DNA of 64,000 nucleotides. It comes from Ricordea florida (Eukaryota; Cnidaria; Anthozoa; Corallimorpharia; Ricordeidae). Below the pieces are notes generated by a model. The model was not told the DNA's origin. It saw nothing but the letters and a program-made list of their open reading frames with translations, and made no database searches. The stretch is from assembly GCA_949710005.1 (NCBI GenBank), contig OX453284.1:7270477-7334476 (forward strand). The letters are read 5' to 3'. Within the stretch, counting starts at the first letter, position 1. The number at the start of each line of letters is the position of its first letter. Shown here piece by piece: positions 58,201-64,000 of this stretch. The position numbers and the translations under genes are program-made.

Positions 58201-61200
58201 TGACGGCGCGCCAGCCCACAGCAACCCTGCAAATCCTGGTCTAAATACAGAGCTAAAGAAATTGCCGCCATACAGTCCATTTTTGAATATTGTTGAACAA
58301 GCAATAAGTGCTTTAAAAGCAGCCATGAAAGCGGACATAAGCCGACCAGAAATACAAGAGCAGATGAACAACAGAGCAGAGGCAAGAAGACAAGGAATTG
58401 CATTAGGCGATTTCCGCACTCGATTGTTACTTGAAGCCCTTACACTAGAAACATCGGTACGATCACCGTTGCTAAATGTGGACAATGGTATAGATTCATG
58501 CAAACCTATATTCCCAGATGTTTGAATAACGAGGAAATTGAAGAATAATTATCTTATTATAATAAAACGAATTTGAATTTTGTTTTTCCGTAGTTGATTG
58601 TCGTTATTTCACAAATGTTTGTCCGTTGGGGTTATTGATTGTTGGTTTTGGATGGATGATTGTGTAAAGGCGCAATTGATTGTGCGTTCCTATGCAAATT
58701 GTACCATTGATTGTCTTTTCTGCACCAATGATTGTCAAATGATGCAATTGATTTTCTTTTGGCGTAAATGGTTATTCAAAACACCGTATTGAAAGTACAT
58801 TCGTTACCTTTGATTGTCCAAAGGCGTTATTGTTTGTCCGTTGATGTTATTGAATGTGAATAGACATGCAAATAGCATACTTGAATGTTCTTTCGCGTTA
58901 ATGAACGTCATGTTGGTGCTAATGAACGTATATTCGCCTTATTGTTTCAACCATTGATGGTAATAAATGTATATTTTGCGTAAATGAACAGCAAAAGGTG
59001 TAATAACAAAACACAGAAAAAGGCAAATTTCGAAAAACGGAGTTAATAGTATTGGTACAAAGTTGAAGGGCCTTGTGATGGTTGGTATTAACTAAGGCAA
59101 TTCAGACCATGTGTCCACGTTTTCCTTTTGTTCCCCGCAAATCAGTATTTTGCTGATTGTTGATGCTGAAAATCTTTCTACTGATGGACTCAAACCAAAT
59201 CCAGGTTACTTCCCAGCCCTTTGTTTTGCCGGTGGTTGTGACAATCAAGAAATAAATCATTATATATGTATTTTCATACTTCTGGGAATGACAAAAATGG
59301 GAAAAAATTGGAACAGATTCGCAAATTACTTGAATGTCTCCATAAAGGATCGTACAGGGGTGTATCATTTCCTTTCTGATAGACAATTTGGATATCTTTG
59401 CTCAAAGGCTTTGTTTAGTTTTTGGTGACTGTTATATTTTGGAGTGGGCTTATCAGCTAAAGCAGGTGAACCTGGTCCTGCGTATGTGCATGCAATTGTT
59501 TAAGAAGCTTGACTGTGATCGAGCGTTGCAACTTAAGCCTCTGAAAACTTCATTTATTGTTACCTCATTTTGTGCCTATTCTTTATCTGTAGGAAGATGC
59601 ACTGCTACTCCTTCAAAAGACCACACGCTTTTTGTCGGCTACTGGCAAGGAAAAAAGAACCAAAGAACTTAATATTGCCAAAGATATCAACGTGAATCTC
59701 GTAACTGGCATTGGAAATGTGCTGGTGTCCTCTTCCAGAGACTCAAGGCTGGACGTTCCCATTCAGGATGGTGATATTGACAGAAATAAGGTATTACGAA
59801 ATACGAATCAACTTTATATGCACAACTTTATCATACTAACTGTTGTTGAGACGCGGTAGTGTAGTGGTTAGCGTGTCAGACTTCCGAGCAGGAGGTCCAG
59901 AGTTCGAGCCCTGGTGCTGGCACTGTGGTATTTTATTAAACAAGAAACGTAACTCTACACTGTCTCTCTCCACCTAGGTGTATAAATGGGTACCAGCGAT
60001 ATAATGTCGGGGGTAAACCTACTTTCGACTAACATCCCGTCTAGGGTGGAGAACCAATACTCCAACGTGCTTCATCCTACTGAACGCGAGATTGGCTCCG
60101 GCGTATGGGCTTTGAGGGTCGTGTGCGCCTATACCTCACCTTTGCCATACTAACTGTTAAGTTGGGCTCAAAAGTTATTTCACTTGATCCTCTTTACTTA
60201 TCCACCTCTGCGGTTAAAAGAGCCGGGGGCTAACACTGAAAATTCTTGCCATTTTAAGTACAGTTATTGTCAAAAGCAAGTTCATAAAGCCCTTAGAAGT
60301 GACCAACTTGCATTATAACATAGCTTTGGGAAGGCGCGCTATGATTGATTAATACGCGCGATCCATTTGCCTATGGGTTGCATGACGACGTCAGATTGTG
60401 CAGTTGTGAAGTCTTATGTTATAAAAGAAATGGTAAACCAGCAGCTGTGCAACCATCGAGTTATGTAAGCACTTGGAACGTTTGCTTAACACTCAAGAAG
60501 CTTGAGAAGCGCCTCGAGCATCTCTTACGCTTCTTTCGTGCTAAGCAACCTCCCGCGTGCGTCCATAACTCGATGGCTGCACGCTGCACGTTTACCATTT
60601 CTTTACTCTGCTCTAATCAAAATGTTACCCCATTAATGTTTAGAGTAAGGAGATCAGCAAGAGTTGTATAGAGATGATAAATGCATTTCAAGACAAAGTG
60701 GTCAAAGACGAAGGAATCTGCGCCCGACCTACAGTCATAACCACGATGTTTGTTAACTTGTCAACCTGTGTTGAAAAAGCTCTCGATATCAAGGTCCATA
60801 AGCTTCTGAAGGGCGACAGTGCAGTTATGCTACCAACTGCGCTGGAACTGTTTCTAGGTCAAGACATCGATGAGAACACTTTGATTGACATCAAGGTATG
60901 TTGTACTGTAGGGTAGTGCGCATGTCTCTGAACAGTTTGAGCCTCAGCTCCCGCTTTCCCTTTTATGGCAATGTTATTGTTTCAAAAGCTGGCTCCAGTC
61001 GCAACCTCCCTAATTGCATTCATTATTTCAGTGGCCAATTCATTTTTATCCCTTAATATCATTCAATAAAAGTACCAAAATCACGTGGGATGTCGTGTCA
61101 TGCCCTCGTCAGATGCAACATGAATGGAAATTTCGTAGATATAGTGGCAGCGCTATGTGTTATCAAGTTTGGAGTCACCTCCAATACAACTGAATTGCCT

Positions 61201-64000
61201 CATTCAGTGGATGACCGAAATCGAGTTATGGAAATTTTTAGCTTGATATGTGTAGAGCTTGAGACTTAAAATTACCACCATTCAGTTTTTTTTATCAACA
61301 TTTCTTAACATTTGAACCTTTTAGCTTGTTGCGTACAAAGAAAACCCATACACTTGGCATAAGAACTCCAAGAACGTCAAATCTTCAGTACTCGATATTA
61401 ACCTGAGAAACTTGACGTCTGGGAAGCCCCTTCACATCTCTGGTCTTACCACACCGGTTGAGATGTTTATTAAAAACGAACGAAGAGAGCAAGAAGAGCG
61501 GACGAAAACTAAAAGGCCACAACCAGTTTTCTTCGTCAAACCAAGCAGTCCTGAATCCATTAAAAACATGAGCTTCCACAGAATCTTCTTACCGTACGAA
61601 GACGTTGAAGCAACGATTAAAATTGTGCCATCAAACGACGTTGAACTTGAAGTGTACATAAGACACGGGATGAGACCTACACCGGTTCAAAACAACTTTC
61701 AAACTGTTGTTCCAAACGCTTCCACGTGTCTGAATTTCACAGAAATTGGCGGATTATTCAACTGCCAAACGGATCCTTATGTTTTCACGATATCGCCTAA
61801 CATAACCGGTAAAGTGGGCCTTCATTTCTTAGGGATTCGCTATGTCGTGAAACCTCCAACGCAAAATACCAAACGAACTAGGCGCGCAAAGAGATCTTGC
61901 CTTGGTGTCGGTGGTCGGAAGAAGAGGTCGTGTGTTGAGGTGAAGAGTCCTCCAGCAGTGGGCGAGGTCAGGTCGCAGTTTGCGAACGGGAGTGATGTAA
62001 AGTACACTCTCGTTGTTACCATGGGAGCATGCATGTACTGGTCTGAAGAGAATGAGGAATGGACAACCAAGGGATGCAAGGTGAGGTAGTGTTGGCACGA
62101 TCAAGAAAACTAGGTGTCAATGTTCACAAATTGTCGTGTGGGATGGTCACATTGAAACATGTTTAATTTTTACTTGCCACACAAAGGTAAAATTTCATGT
62201 ATTTAATTTAGAAATTTTAAATACTTGATATGCTTTTATCAGCATCTTATAGGCACTTAACCGTTCGCTTACAAGGCAAACATTATTAAGTTAATTTTAA
62301 AATTATAATTAAGCAGCTTAAGTTCTACCAGTCACTGATACTTGCAATTTGAGCGTGCAATTAGTTTAGAGACCACGATTAGAAAATAGCTTAGGACATT
62401 TTCTGCGACGCTGAAAATGAAGGTACCGTGAAATCTACTTCATTTTGAAATAAGTAAGACAGGAAACCAAAGTTAGAGAATTTTAATTGCTACAATTAAG
62501 TTATGTATTAGTTTAGTTTTCGTCTTCGCTTGTTGTGAACACGTGTACTTAGAAGCGTTATGCTCTGTTTTCACTCTTAGTTCAAATCGCTTCATGCCAT
62601 TATCGATTCAGCTTTAAGGCAACAATTTCATCGCTGCTAACGTCAACCTCCACTCGAACGTCTTTCTACAAAAGTTATCTATTTAGGATATAGGGATCGA
62701 CTAAATTCAACGCTACTAGCGGTGTATTCTTCAGAATTATCCATTTCGATCGCTATAGCATCCGATATAAAGAACATTTGATTAAACTTTGAGTTGTTGG
62801 AACCTCTGGCCTATTACGTTGTGTTTGAATGGCTGTGGTTTGCTTGTGACTTAGTTCTACAACTATTAAGGCGAATGGAGGCCCATTCGAGATCATTGGC
62901 TGAGAGCGATAGACTTAGGAACTGATCAACCAGCAGGAGGATTAAATAACTTATAAGCTGTATTGCCAGTTTTTCTTAGTCAAATGTAAACAAATAACAT
63001 CTAAAAGAATCTTAGGACGCTTTTCATTTGCCAGAACCGGCCGGTCAGACCAGTCCATTTGTAAAGAGAATTCCACTATCAATCAGAGCTGTCCAGCCAG
63101 ATCAGTTTATTTCTACATAGCATGTATAGCGACGACAGGATTTTGGCGAAAACTCTCAAAAGAAGCCTACTTCATTTTCGATTTGACCTGCCCGGCTGGT
63201 CAGTTCTGACTTTTGGTAAGTGCCCTTAGACATTGTGCTTGCTGCTATGCTGTACAATACGTTCCTCTCCGAACAGGTTGGTCGCCAAGCAACTCCTAGT
63301 AAACTGCAATGCTTTTGTACTCACCTCTCTTCCTTTGGCGGAGACTTGTTCGTGGCCCCAAACCCCATCGATTTCGACAAAGTCTGGGCTGAGTTTGGGA
63401 GACTGGGAGAGACAGGAAACTTCGTGGTTCTGACATTTATTTGTGTCGTGTTTGGACTCTATGTCATTGCCCTTGTTTTTGCGCGAAAAGCCGATATACA
63501 AGATGTGTATGAGGTACCTTTGCTTTCCATATGCTATTATTCAATCAATGAGTCAATTGAGCGGCCATTTCCTCCACCATACCAATCAGCTATCGTAGAA
63601 CGGTACATTACTGATTCCTTGCCTTCCAAGACGTAGTCACTCCACATGGTCTGATCCACATATGGACAAGTTATAACTATACCAGAACTACTACACTGCA
63701 TCACTGTTCACTAGCTTCCTTTATATGAATGGCCACTTTACATAGTTTTATCTACAACAAATGATTACAGTAAAAACACACTGTGTAGTAAAACAAAATA
63801 CTTGTTTGTTTAGTACCTTTTCAAGGAATGATCACACTTAATGTGCATCGTTCTTATAATTTGATTAAATTTTGATGTTTTCTTTATCATAAGGTGACAC
63901 CCAACGTTCACCTGATAACGGGAGTGAATTGCACCTATGCTTACGAAATTTCCATCCAAACTGGAGTTTGGCGTGGGAGCGGAACGACAGCCAACGTAGC
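41309..64000 (+). CDS. Gene C: discoidin-REJ-GPS polycystin-1-like protein, 5' part
   Basis: Fifteen exons are seen: 41309-41390, 41514-41848, 46146-46287, 46378-46487, 47036-47094, 49709-49866, 50141-50867, 50985-51603, 52378-52542, 53190-53318, 59593-59790, 60674-60895, 61325-62080, 63277-63513 and 63894 to beyond the window. They give at least 1348 residues in one frame: signal peptide (MMRCKRVLTALSLYFIGCIS), F5/8 type C domain, SEA-like linker, REJ region, GPS (cut predicted L1251/S1252), first helix and the start of PLAT. Lengths 142, 110, 59, 158, 727, 756 and 237 bp equal those of gene B. Exon 2 is 335 bp against 320 bp. The donor after 41848 is GC. Its introns are far larger than those of B because of transposon insertions. 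The PLAT and channel parts lie beyond 64000. Confidence 0.88.
42976..43114. repeat. Hairpin MITE TATGTTGTGGTT family, copy 2
   Basis: Same arms as at 21497 (CTTGGTTTAAGTTTTATTTT and its inverse), ending AAACCACAACATATA. Confidence 0.75.
43215..43535. repeat. Long palindrome with second hairpin
   Basis: 43215-43355 is an inverted repeat: CGGAGATACGAAATTTCTCT on the left, its inverse on the right, with the centre GAGTGAGCGCAGCGAACGAG. A second pair, ATAGATACCGATGAAATA and TATTTCATCGGTGTCTAT, spans about 43367-43535. No ORF; probably a DNA-transposon derivative. Confidence 0.65.
45514..45555. repeat. ACAT tetranucleotide microsatellite
   Basis: About ten units of ACAT in a row. Confidence 0.9.
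45770..45880 (-). repeat. Penelope-type repeat fragment
   Basis: Contains ACAAGAAATTGGGTAAATCA and, on the minus strand, TCCGACGAAGGGCTAACGCT then CGAAACGTC. This is a hammerhead-like core with one change from CUGANGA. A diverged copy lies at 46780-46900. Confidence 0.5.
46378..49866 (+). CDS. Gene C exons 4-6: SEA-like linker module
   Basis: Exons 46378-46487 (110 bp), 47036-47094 (59 bp) and 49709-49866 (158 bp), equal in length and phase to gene B exons 4-6. The last reads ESPEISTFATAEIAIYSTEE then LSELTGSESSMFTSSYLKIQ. Domain name tentative, as for gene B. Confidence 0.7.
46780..46900 (-). repeat. Penelope-type repeat fragment, copy 2
   Basis: Shares ACAAGAAATTGGGTAAATCA with 45770. The minus strand reads CCGACAAAGGGCCAACGCTC then GAAACGTC, a more degenerate core. 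The two copies flank exons 3 and 4. Confidence 0.5.
48236..49040 (+). pseudogene. Non-LTR reverse transcriptase fragment, split
   Basis: Left part 48236-48378 reads GKSITDPEVIADRFCKYFIN then SLASAIPAVNCNFRSFLIDN. Right part from about 48665 reads LENVSKKLASGKAPGLDNIP, INQSLQKGIFPD, a stop, then LKISKVIPVYKRENP and FVNYIPV. This is the N-terminal portion of a non-LTR reverse transcriptase domain with stops, divided by an insertion. Confidence 0.7.
48375..48665. mobile_element. Palindromic Penelope-like terminal repeat pair
   Basis: Left end TTCTATTGTCTCACGACGGA then GTCACTTGGGTGGT, inverted at the right as ACCACCCAAGTGACTCCGTC then GTGAGACCATAGAA. The minus-strand core at 48461-48432 reads CTGAAGA, a stem-loop, then GAAA. 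A degenerate plus-strand core (GACTATCAGTACAGGCAGTC then GAAACGTC) is near 48588-48616. It sits inside the reverse transcriptase pseudogene. Confidence 0.6.
50022..50130. repeat. MITE TATGTTGTGGTT family, rearranged copy 3
   Basis: Begins TTATGTTGTGGTTCAATTTT, then TTTCCTTTGTTTCAAACTCG with the loop ATCATACATTACCATACC in inverse order, and ends AAACCAAGACACA 10 bp before the acceptor of gene C exon 7. Confidence 0.65.
50141..51603 (+). CDS. Gene C exons 7-8: REJ region
   Basis: Exons 50141-50867 (727 bp) and 50985-51603. They include CKCRPPTVDLQM, LGPVKAVRGIGNITLDGSQS, RFSWMCQRQC, then CITNCGRKVSPQRM and VTRETGCKVKPMEGSAIITD with LGWYDTDTPLRYAFKYRF. Exon 8 covers both exons 8 and 9 of gene B, so the intron that splits LSFSFR from FISTTG in B is absent here. 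Confidence 0.88.
51677..51922. repeat. Palindromic pair of tRNA-derived SINEs
   Basis: Two near-identical arms of about 115 bp (51677-51792 and 51807-51922) around a 14 bp centre. Both carry GGGATTCAAACCCATGACCT or its inverse (B-box region), then a T-rich tract and GTCTTTAATTTCACAGCTGC and AACTGCGATGATCAATTAAT. Confidence 0.8.
52088..52257 (+). repeat. 28 bp minisatellite with six CACGTG boxes
   Basis: The unit GCTCACGTGTTTACCATGC then TTTACCATA repeats with exact 28 bp spacing. CACGTG falls at 52110, 52138, 52166, 52194, 52222 and 52250. It lies in gene C intron 8. Confidence 0.9.
52378..53318 (+). CDS. Gene C exons 9-10: REJ C-terminal stretch
   Basis: Exons 52378-52542 and 53190-53318, phase 0, with LRRLLSAARNEMREFVASNN and DKAADMAITMLSVIDDNK, then KDSVLSIMADVKVNRLNLVT. 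They match gene B exons 10 and 11 in order and character. Confidence 0.75.
52851..53130 (-). mobile_element. tRNA-derived SINE, antisense copy
   Basis: On the minus strand it has GGTGCGACCGCTCGCC-like head remnants, GGTTCTCTACTCTGCTCCGA, CAAATCAAATC-type repeats and ACTCAAATAAAGTTC, the same family as 25027-25325. Confidence 0.7.
54124..57470 (-). mobile_element. CR1/Jockey-like non-LTR retrotransposon (LINE)
   Basis: One ORF (54294-57449) and a 3' UTR ending in a T run at 54124-54137, that is a poly(A) tail on the minus strand. The 5' end lies close to 57470, just before the transposase ATG. A clear target duplication was not found. Confidence 0.8.
54294..57449 (-). CDS. LINE endonuclease-reverse transcriptase, 1051 aa, uninterrupted
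   Basis: Order: hydrophobic N-terminal part ending in LLIILSGDVSPNPGW (93-103, like a 2A motif), AP-type endonuclease from about 113 (VAHLNIRSL, CLNETWL, LLGDLNYDV, ITDHSLVYA), linker, then reverse transcriptase with YRPISVLPVFSKILERAVHR, GFRPLHSTTTCL, LDLSKAFDTLDHNLL, GVPQGSVLGPLLFIMYVNDL and the catalytic YADD box. The C-terminal region has RRDYLKSILVFKSINGLAPQ and YHTRHRDLLRIP. It copies itself by target-primed reverse transcription. It lies inside a DNA transposon in antisense to gene C. The frame has no stops, so the copy is young or still coding. Clade (CR1, L2, Rex or Jockey) is not settled. Confidence 0.88.
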   Translation of the reverse strand: MTRILKAPHYLWFKLLVFDLCLIILRVFVSRNSMVEIENIKFHAGKELSAPRVQTDLQTTRNTRMADSVSARLKATKTLKLIQFFSVALLIILSGDVSPNPGWSSSKLQQPGLKVAHLNIRSLPKHLDELRLLLQENPFDVICLNETWLNSSWRDAELSISGYNIIRKDRKDEQRGGGTAIYYKTKFVARPRPDIDSDGVETVWLEIRFPNNSKLLISSLYRPPNVELKDLSPKLECLLDHSSRENIETMLLGDLNYDVTAKKRSPDTKELCKLFNIYQFTQLIKSPTRITHSTSTTLDLIFTTSTEKIRNSGVLNCAITDHSLVYAIRRAKIPKGPIKTVNCRNYRGYSTENFIAELHSASWDGVDTSLTVNESWSCFKDTLVNIADKHAPTYARRIRSNSLPWVTPQIRSLIVQRNFHHKKAIKSGSIYKWSKYRELRNTISSSIREARKLYYSNLIEENQSDSSKLWKALKSAISTDVRDSHIQSLEVDSTITTDPMSIASTFGTFFRTVIARLRETLPTVSISPVLRNLQVSPTAVFKLSPISEEFILKQLKVIKINKPTGFADIPARLLKDGAEALAKPLTVLMNRSIAEGAVPSEWKHAMVTPIHKSGPRTDPANYRPISVLPVFSKILERAVHRMVYAYLQQHKLLSHLQSGFRPLHSTTTCLTHITNSILNNIDNGLLTGLVFLDLSKAFDTLDHNLLLDKLSALGFNRSAVQWFKSYLTDRSQSICINGISSDHQSVTFGVPQGSVLGPLLFIMYVNDLPSAVSICNVELYADDTLLYFANKSVSTIENNLTLDLANVIHWLRANFLSLNIGKTKMMLIGTHQRLASVNDFSIQANGHSLEWVDKFKYLGVILDQNLSWKDHVEYIGKKISSRLGMLRRARKVLPRHACIILYNAMVLPLFDYCCSVWDSCGLGNKAYLDKLHRRAASIIEGRIVEFVELPNIFSWPDLQKRRDYLKSILVFKSINGLAPQYLIGEFRHAREIHSYHTRHRDLLRIPLAKTSKYQGSFRINGARTFNTLPLTIRKSMTLVEFKTKAKRFFKT
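57485..58525 (+). pseudogene. Tc1/mariner-IS630-type transposase with two in-frame stops
   Basis: From ATG 57485 (MPPRNRISRKQREGIIRAFK) the frame holds a helix-turn-helix (YLTVAATIGVHRSTARGIV) and KPVIHDRTVARTLEGM. TGA at 57896-57898 and TAG six bases later break it, and the same frame resumes and ends at 58525. The second part holds the DDE catalytic block: FVDECGYNIW, VIFIYDGAPAHS and PPYSPFLNIVEQ, with about 30 residues between the second Asp and the Glu. The stops lie between the DNA-binding and catalytic parts, so the protein is presumably dead unless another copy supplies it. Its last about 25 codons belong to the right TIR. Confidence 0.85.
59593..60895 (+). CDS. Gene C exons 11-12: helical stretch before the GPS
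   Basis: Exons 59593-59790 and 60674-60895, phase 0. They read EDALLLLQKTTRFLSATGKE and NVNLVTGIGNVLVSSSRD, then MINAFQDKVVKDEGICARPT and TCVEKALDIKVHKLLKG. They correspond to gene B exons 12 and 13. The second acceptor (TATAGAG|ATG) is weak by eye. Confidence 0.72.
59846..60145 (+). mobile_element. tRNA-derived SINE
   Basis: Head GGTAGTGTAGTGGTTAGCGT and GAGTTCGAGCCCTGG (B box), then CACTGTCTCTCTCCACC and GGTGTATAAATGGGTACC. Same family as 12419-12870, opposite orientation. Confidence 0.75.
60343..60606. repeat. Hairpin MITE, inverted copy of 404-634
   Basis: Begins TAATACGCGCGATCCATTTG and contains ACCATCGAGTTATG and GCGTCCATAACTCGATGG as inverted arms. Confidence 0.7.
61325..63513 (+). 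CDS. Gene C exons 13-14: GPS and first helix
   Basis: Exons 61325-62080 (756 bp) and 63277-63513 (237 bp), both equal in length to gene B. The GPS is CMYWSEENEEWTTKGCK then CFCTHLSSFGG. Basic sites RAKR (1169-1172) and RKKR (1180-1183) precede it, each before Ser-Cys. The first helix is NFVVLTFICVVFGLYVIALVF. Intron 62081-63276 shows no recognisable element. Confidence 0.88.
63894..64000 (+). CDS. Gene C exon 15, start of PLAT, cut by window edge
   Basis: The acceptor ATCATAAG is followed by VTPNVHLITG and YAYEISIQTGVWRGSGTTAN, the first strand of the PLAT domain as in genes A and B. Confidence 0.85.
   Translation, partial: MTPNVHLITGVNCTYAYEISIQTGVWRGSGTTANV

Larger units (their letters stand above)
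53351..59000 (+). mobile_element. Tc1/mariner-IS630-type DNA transposon with 552 bp TIRs
   Basis: Left TIR 53351-53902 and right TIR 58449-59000 are inverse copies of the same length. They begin CACCTTTTGCTGTTCATTTA and are flanked by TA on both sides (53349-53350 and 59001-59002), the target duplication of the Tc1/mariner superfamily. The TIRs are made of recurring words such as AATCAATTGCGCC and CATTCATTAACGCC. The transposase end lies within the right TIR, so its last codons are duplicated in inverse form at the left. A LINE sits inside in antisense. Confidence 0.88.
53319..59592 (+). other. Gene C intron 10 holding a nested transposon
   Basis: 6.3 kb, of which 5650 bp is the mariner-type element 53351-59000. 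The remaining 590 bp before exon 11 show nothing certain. Confidence 0.8.

Noticed and set aside
59140-59230. Second 2A-like word (LKPNPG) in an ORF at 59111-59428
   Set aside because: The motif is too weak and the ORF shows no endonuclease or transcriptase signature.

Overview
The window is nuclear DNA from an animal, most likely an anthozoan cnidarian (stony coral or sea anemone type). The evidence is intron-rich genes of the polycystin-1 (PKD1-like / PKDREJ-like) family, AT-rich introns packed with short hairpin MITEs and tRNA-derived SINEs, and non-LTR, Penelope-like and Tc1/mariner-type elements. The assignment to cnidarians is inference; no species is claimed.

Three polycystin-1-like genes lie head to tail on the + strand. 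Gene A (1-5513) enters from the left edge and shows only its 3' end: GPS/first membrane helix, PLAT, channel. Gene B (7530-32361) is complete. I rebuilt it as 18 exons whose lengths sum to 7008 bp with every splice phase consistent, giving 2335 residues: signal peptide, discoidin (F5/8 type C) domain, a short SEA-like linker, REJ region, GPS proteolysis site, PLAT and an 11-helix polycystin channel. Gene C (41309 to beyond 64000) has the same plan up to the start of PLAT, then runs off the window. Many exons have identical lengths in B and C (142, 110, 59, 158, 727, 756 and 237 bp), so the array arose by tandem duplication. C lacks one REJ intron that B has, and A and C each appear to use a GC splice donor. 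The products would be large surface receptors/channels. REJ-type relatives act in sperm-egg recognition and others in sensing, but the role here is unknown.

The 8.9 kb between B and C holds a decayed THAP zinc-finger ORF, a decayed Penelope-like element, and MITEs. The introns carry most of the other elements. B intron 6 contains a 2.9 kb foldback element nested in a CGACGGC-type MITE. C intron 10 contains a 5.65 kb Tc1/mariner-IS630-type transposon with 552 bp inverted repeats, a TA duplication and a stop-broken transposase. That transposon in turn carries an apparently intact LINE in antisense. Several hammerhead-ribozyme-like cores typical of Penelope-like elements are visible. No rRNA, functional tRNA, CRISPR or bacterial feature was seen.
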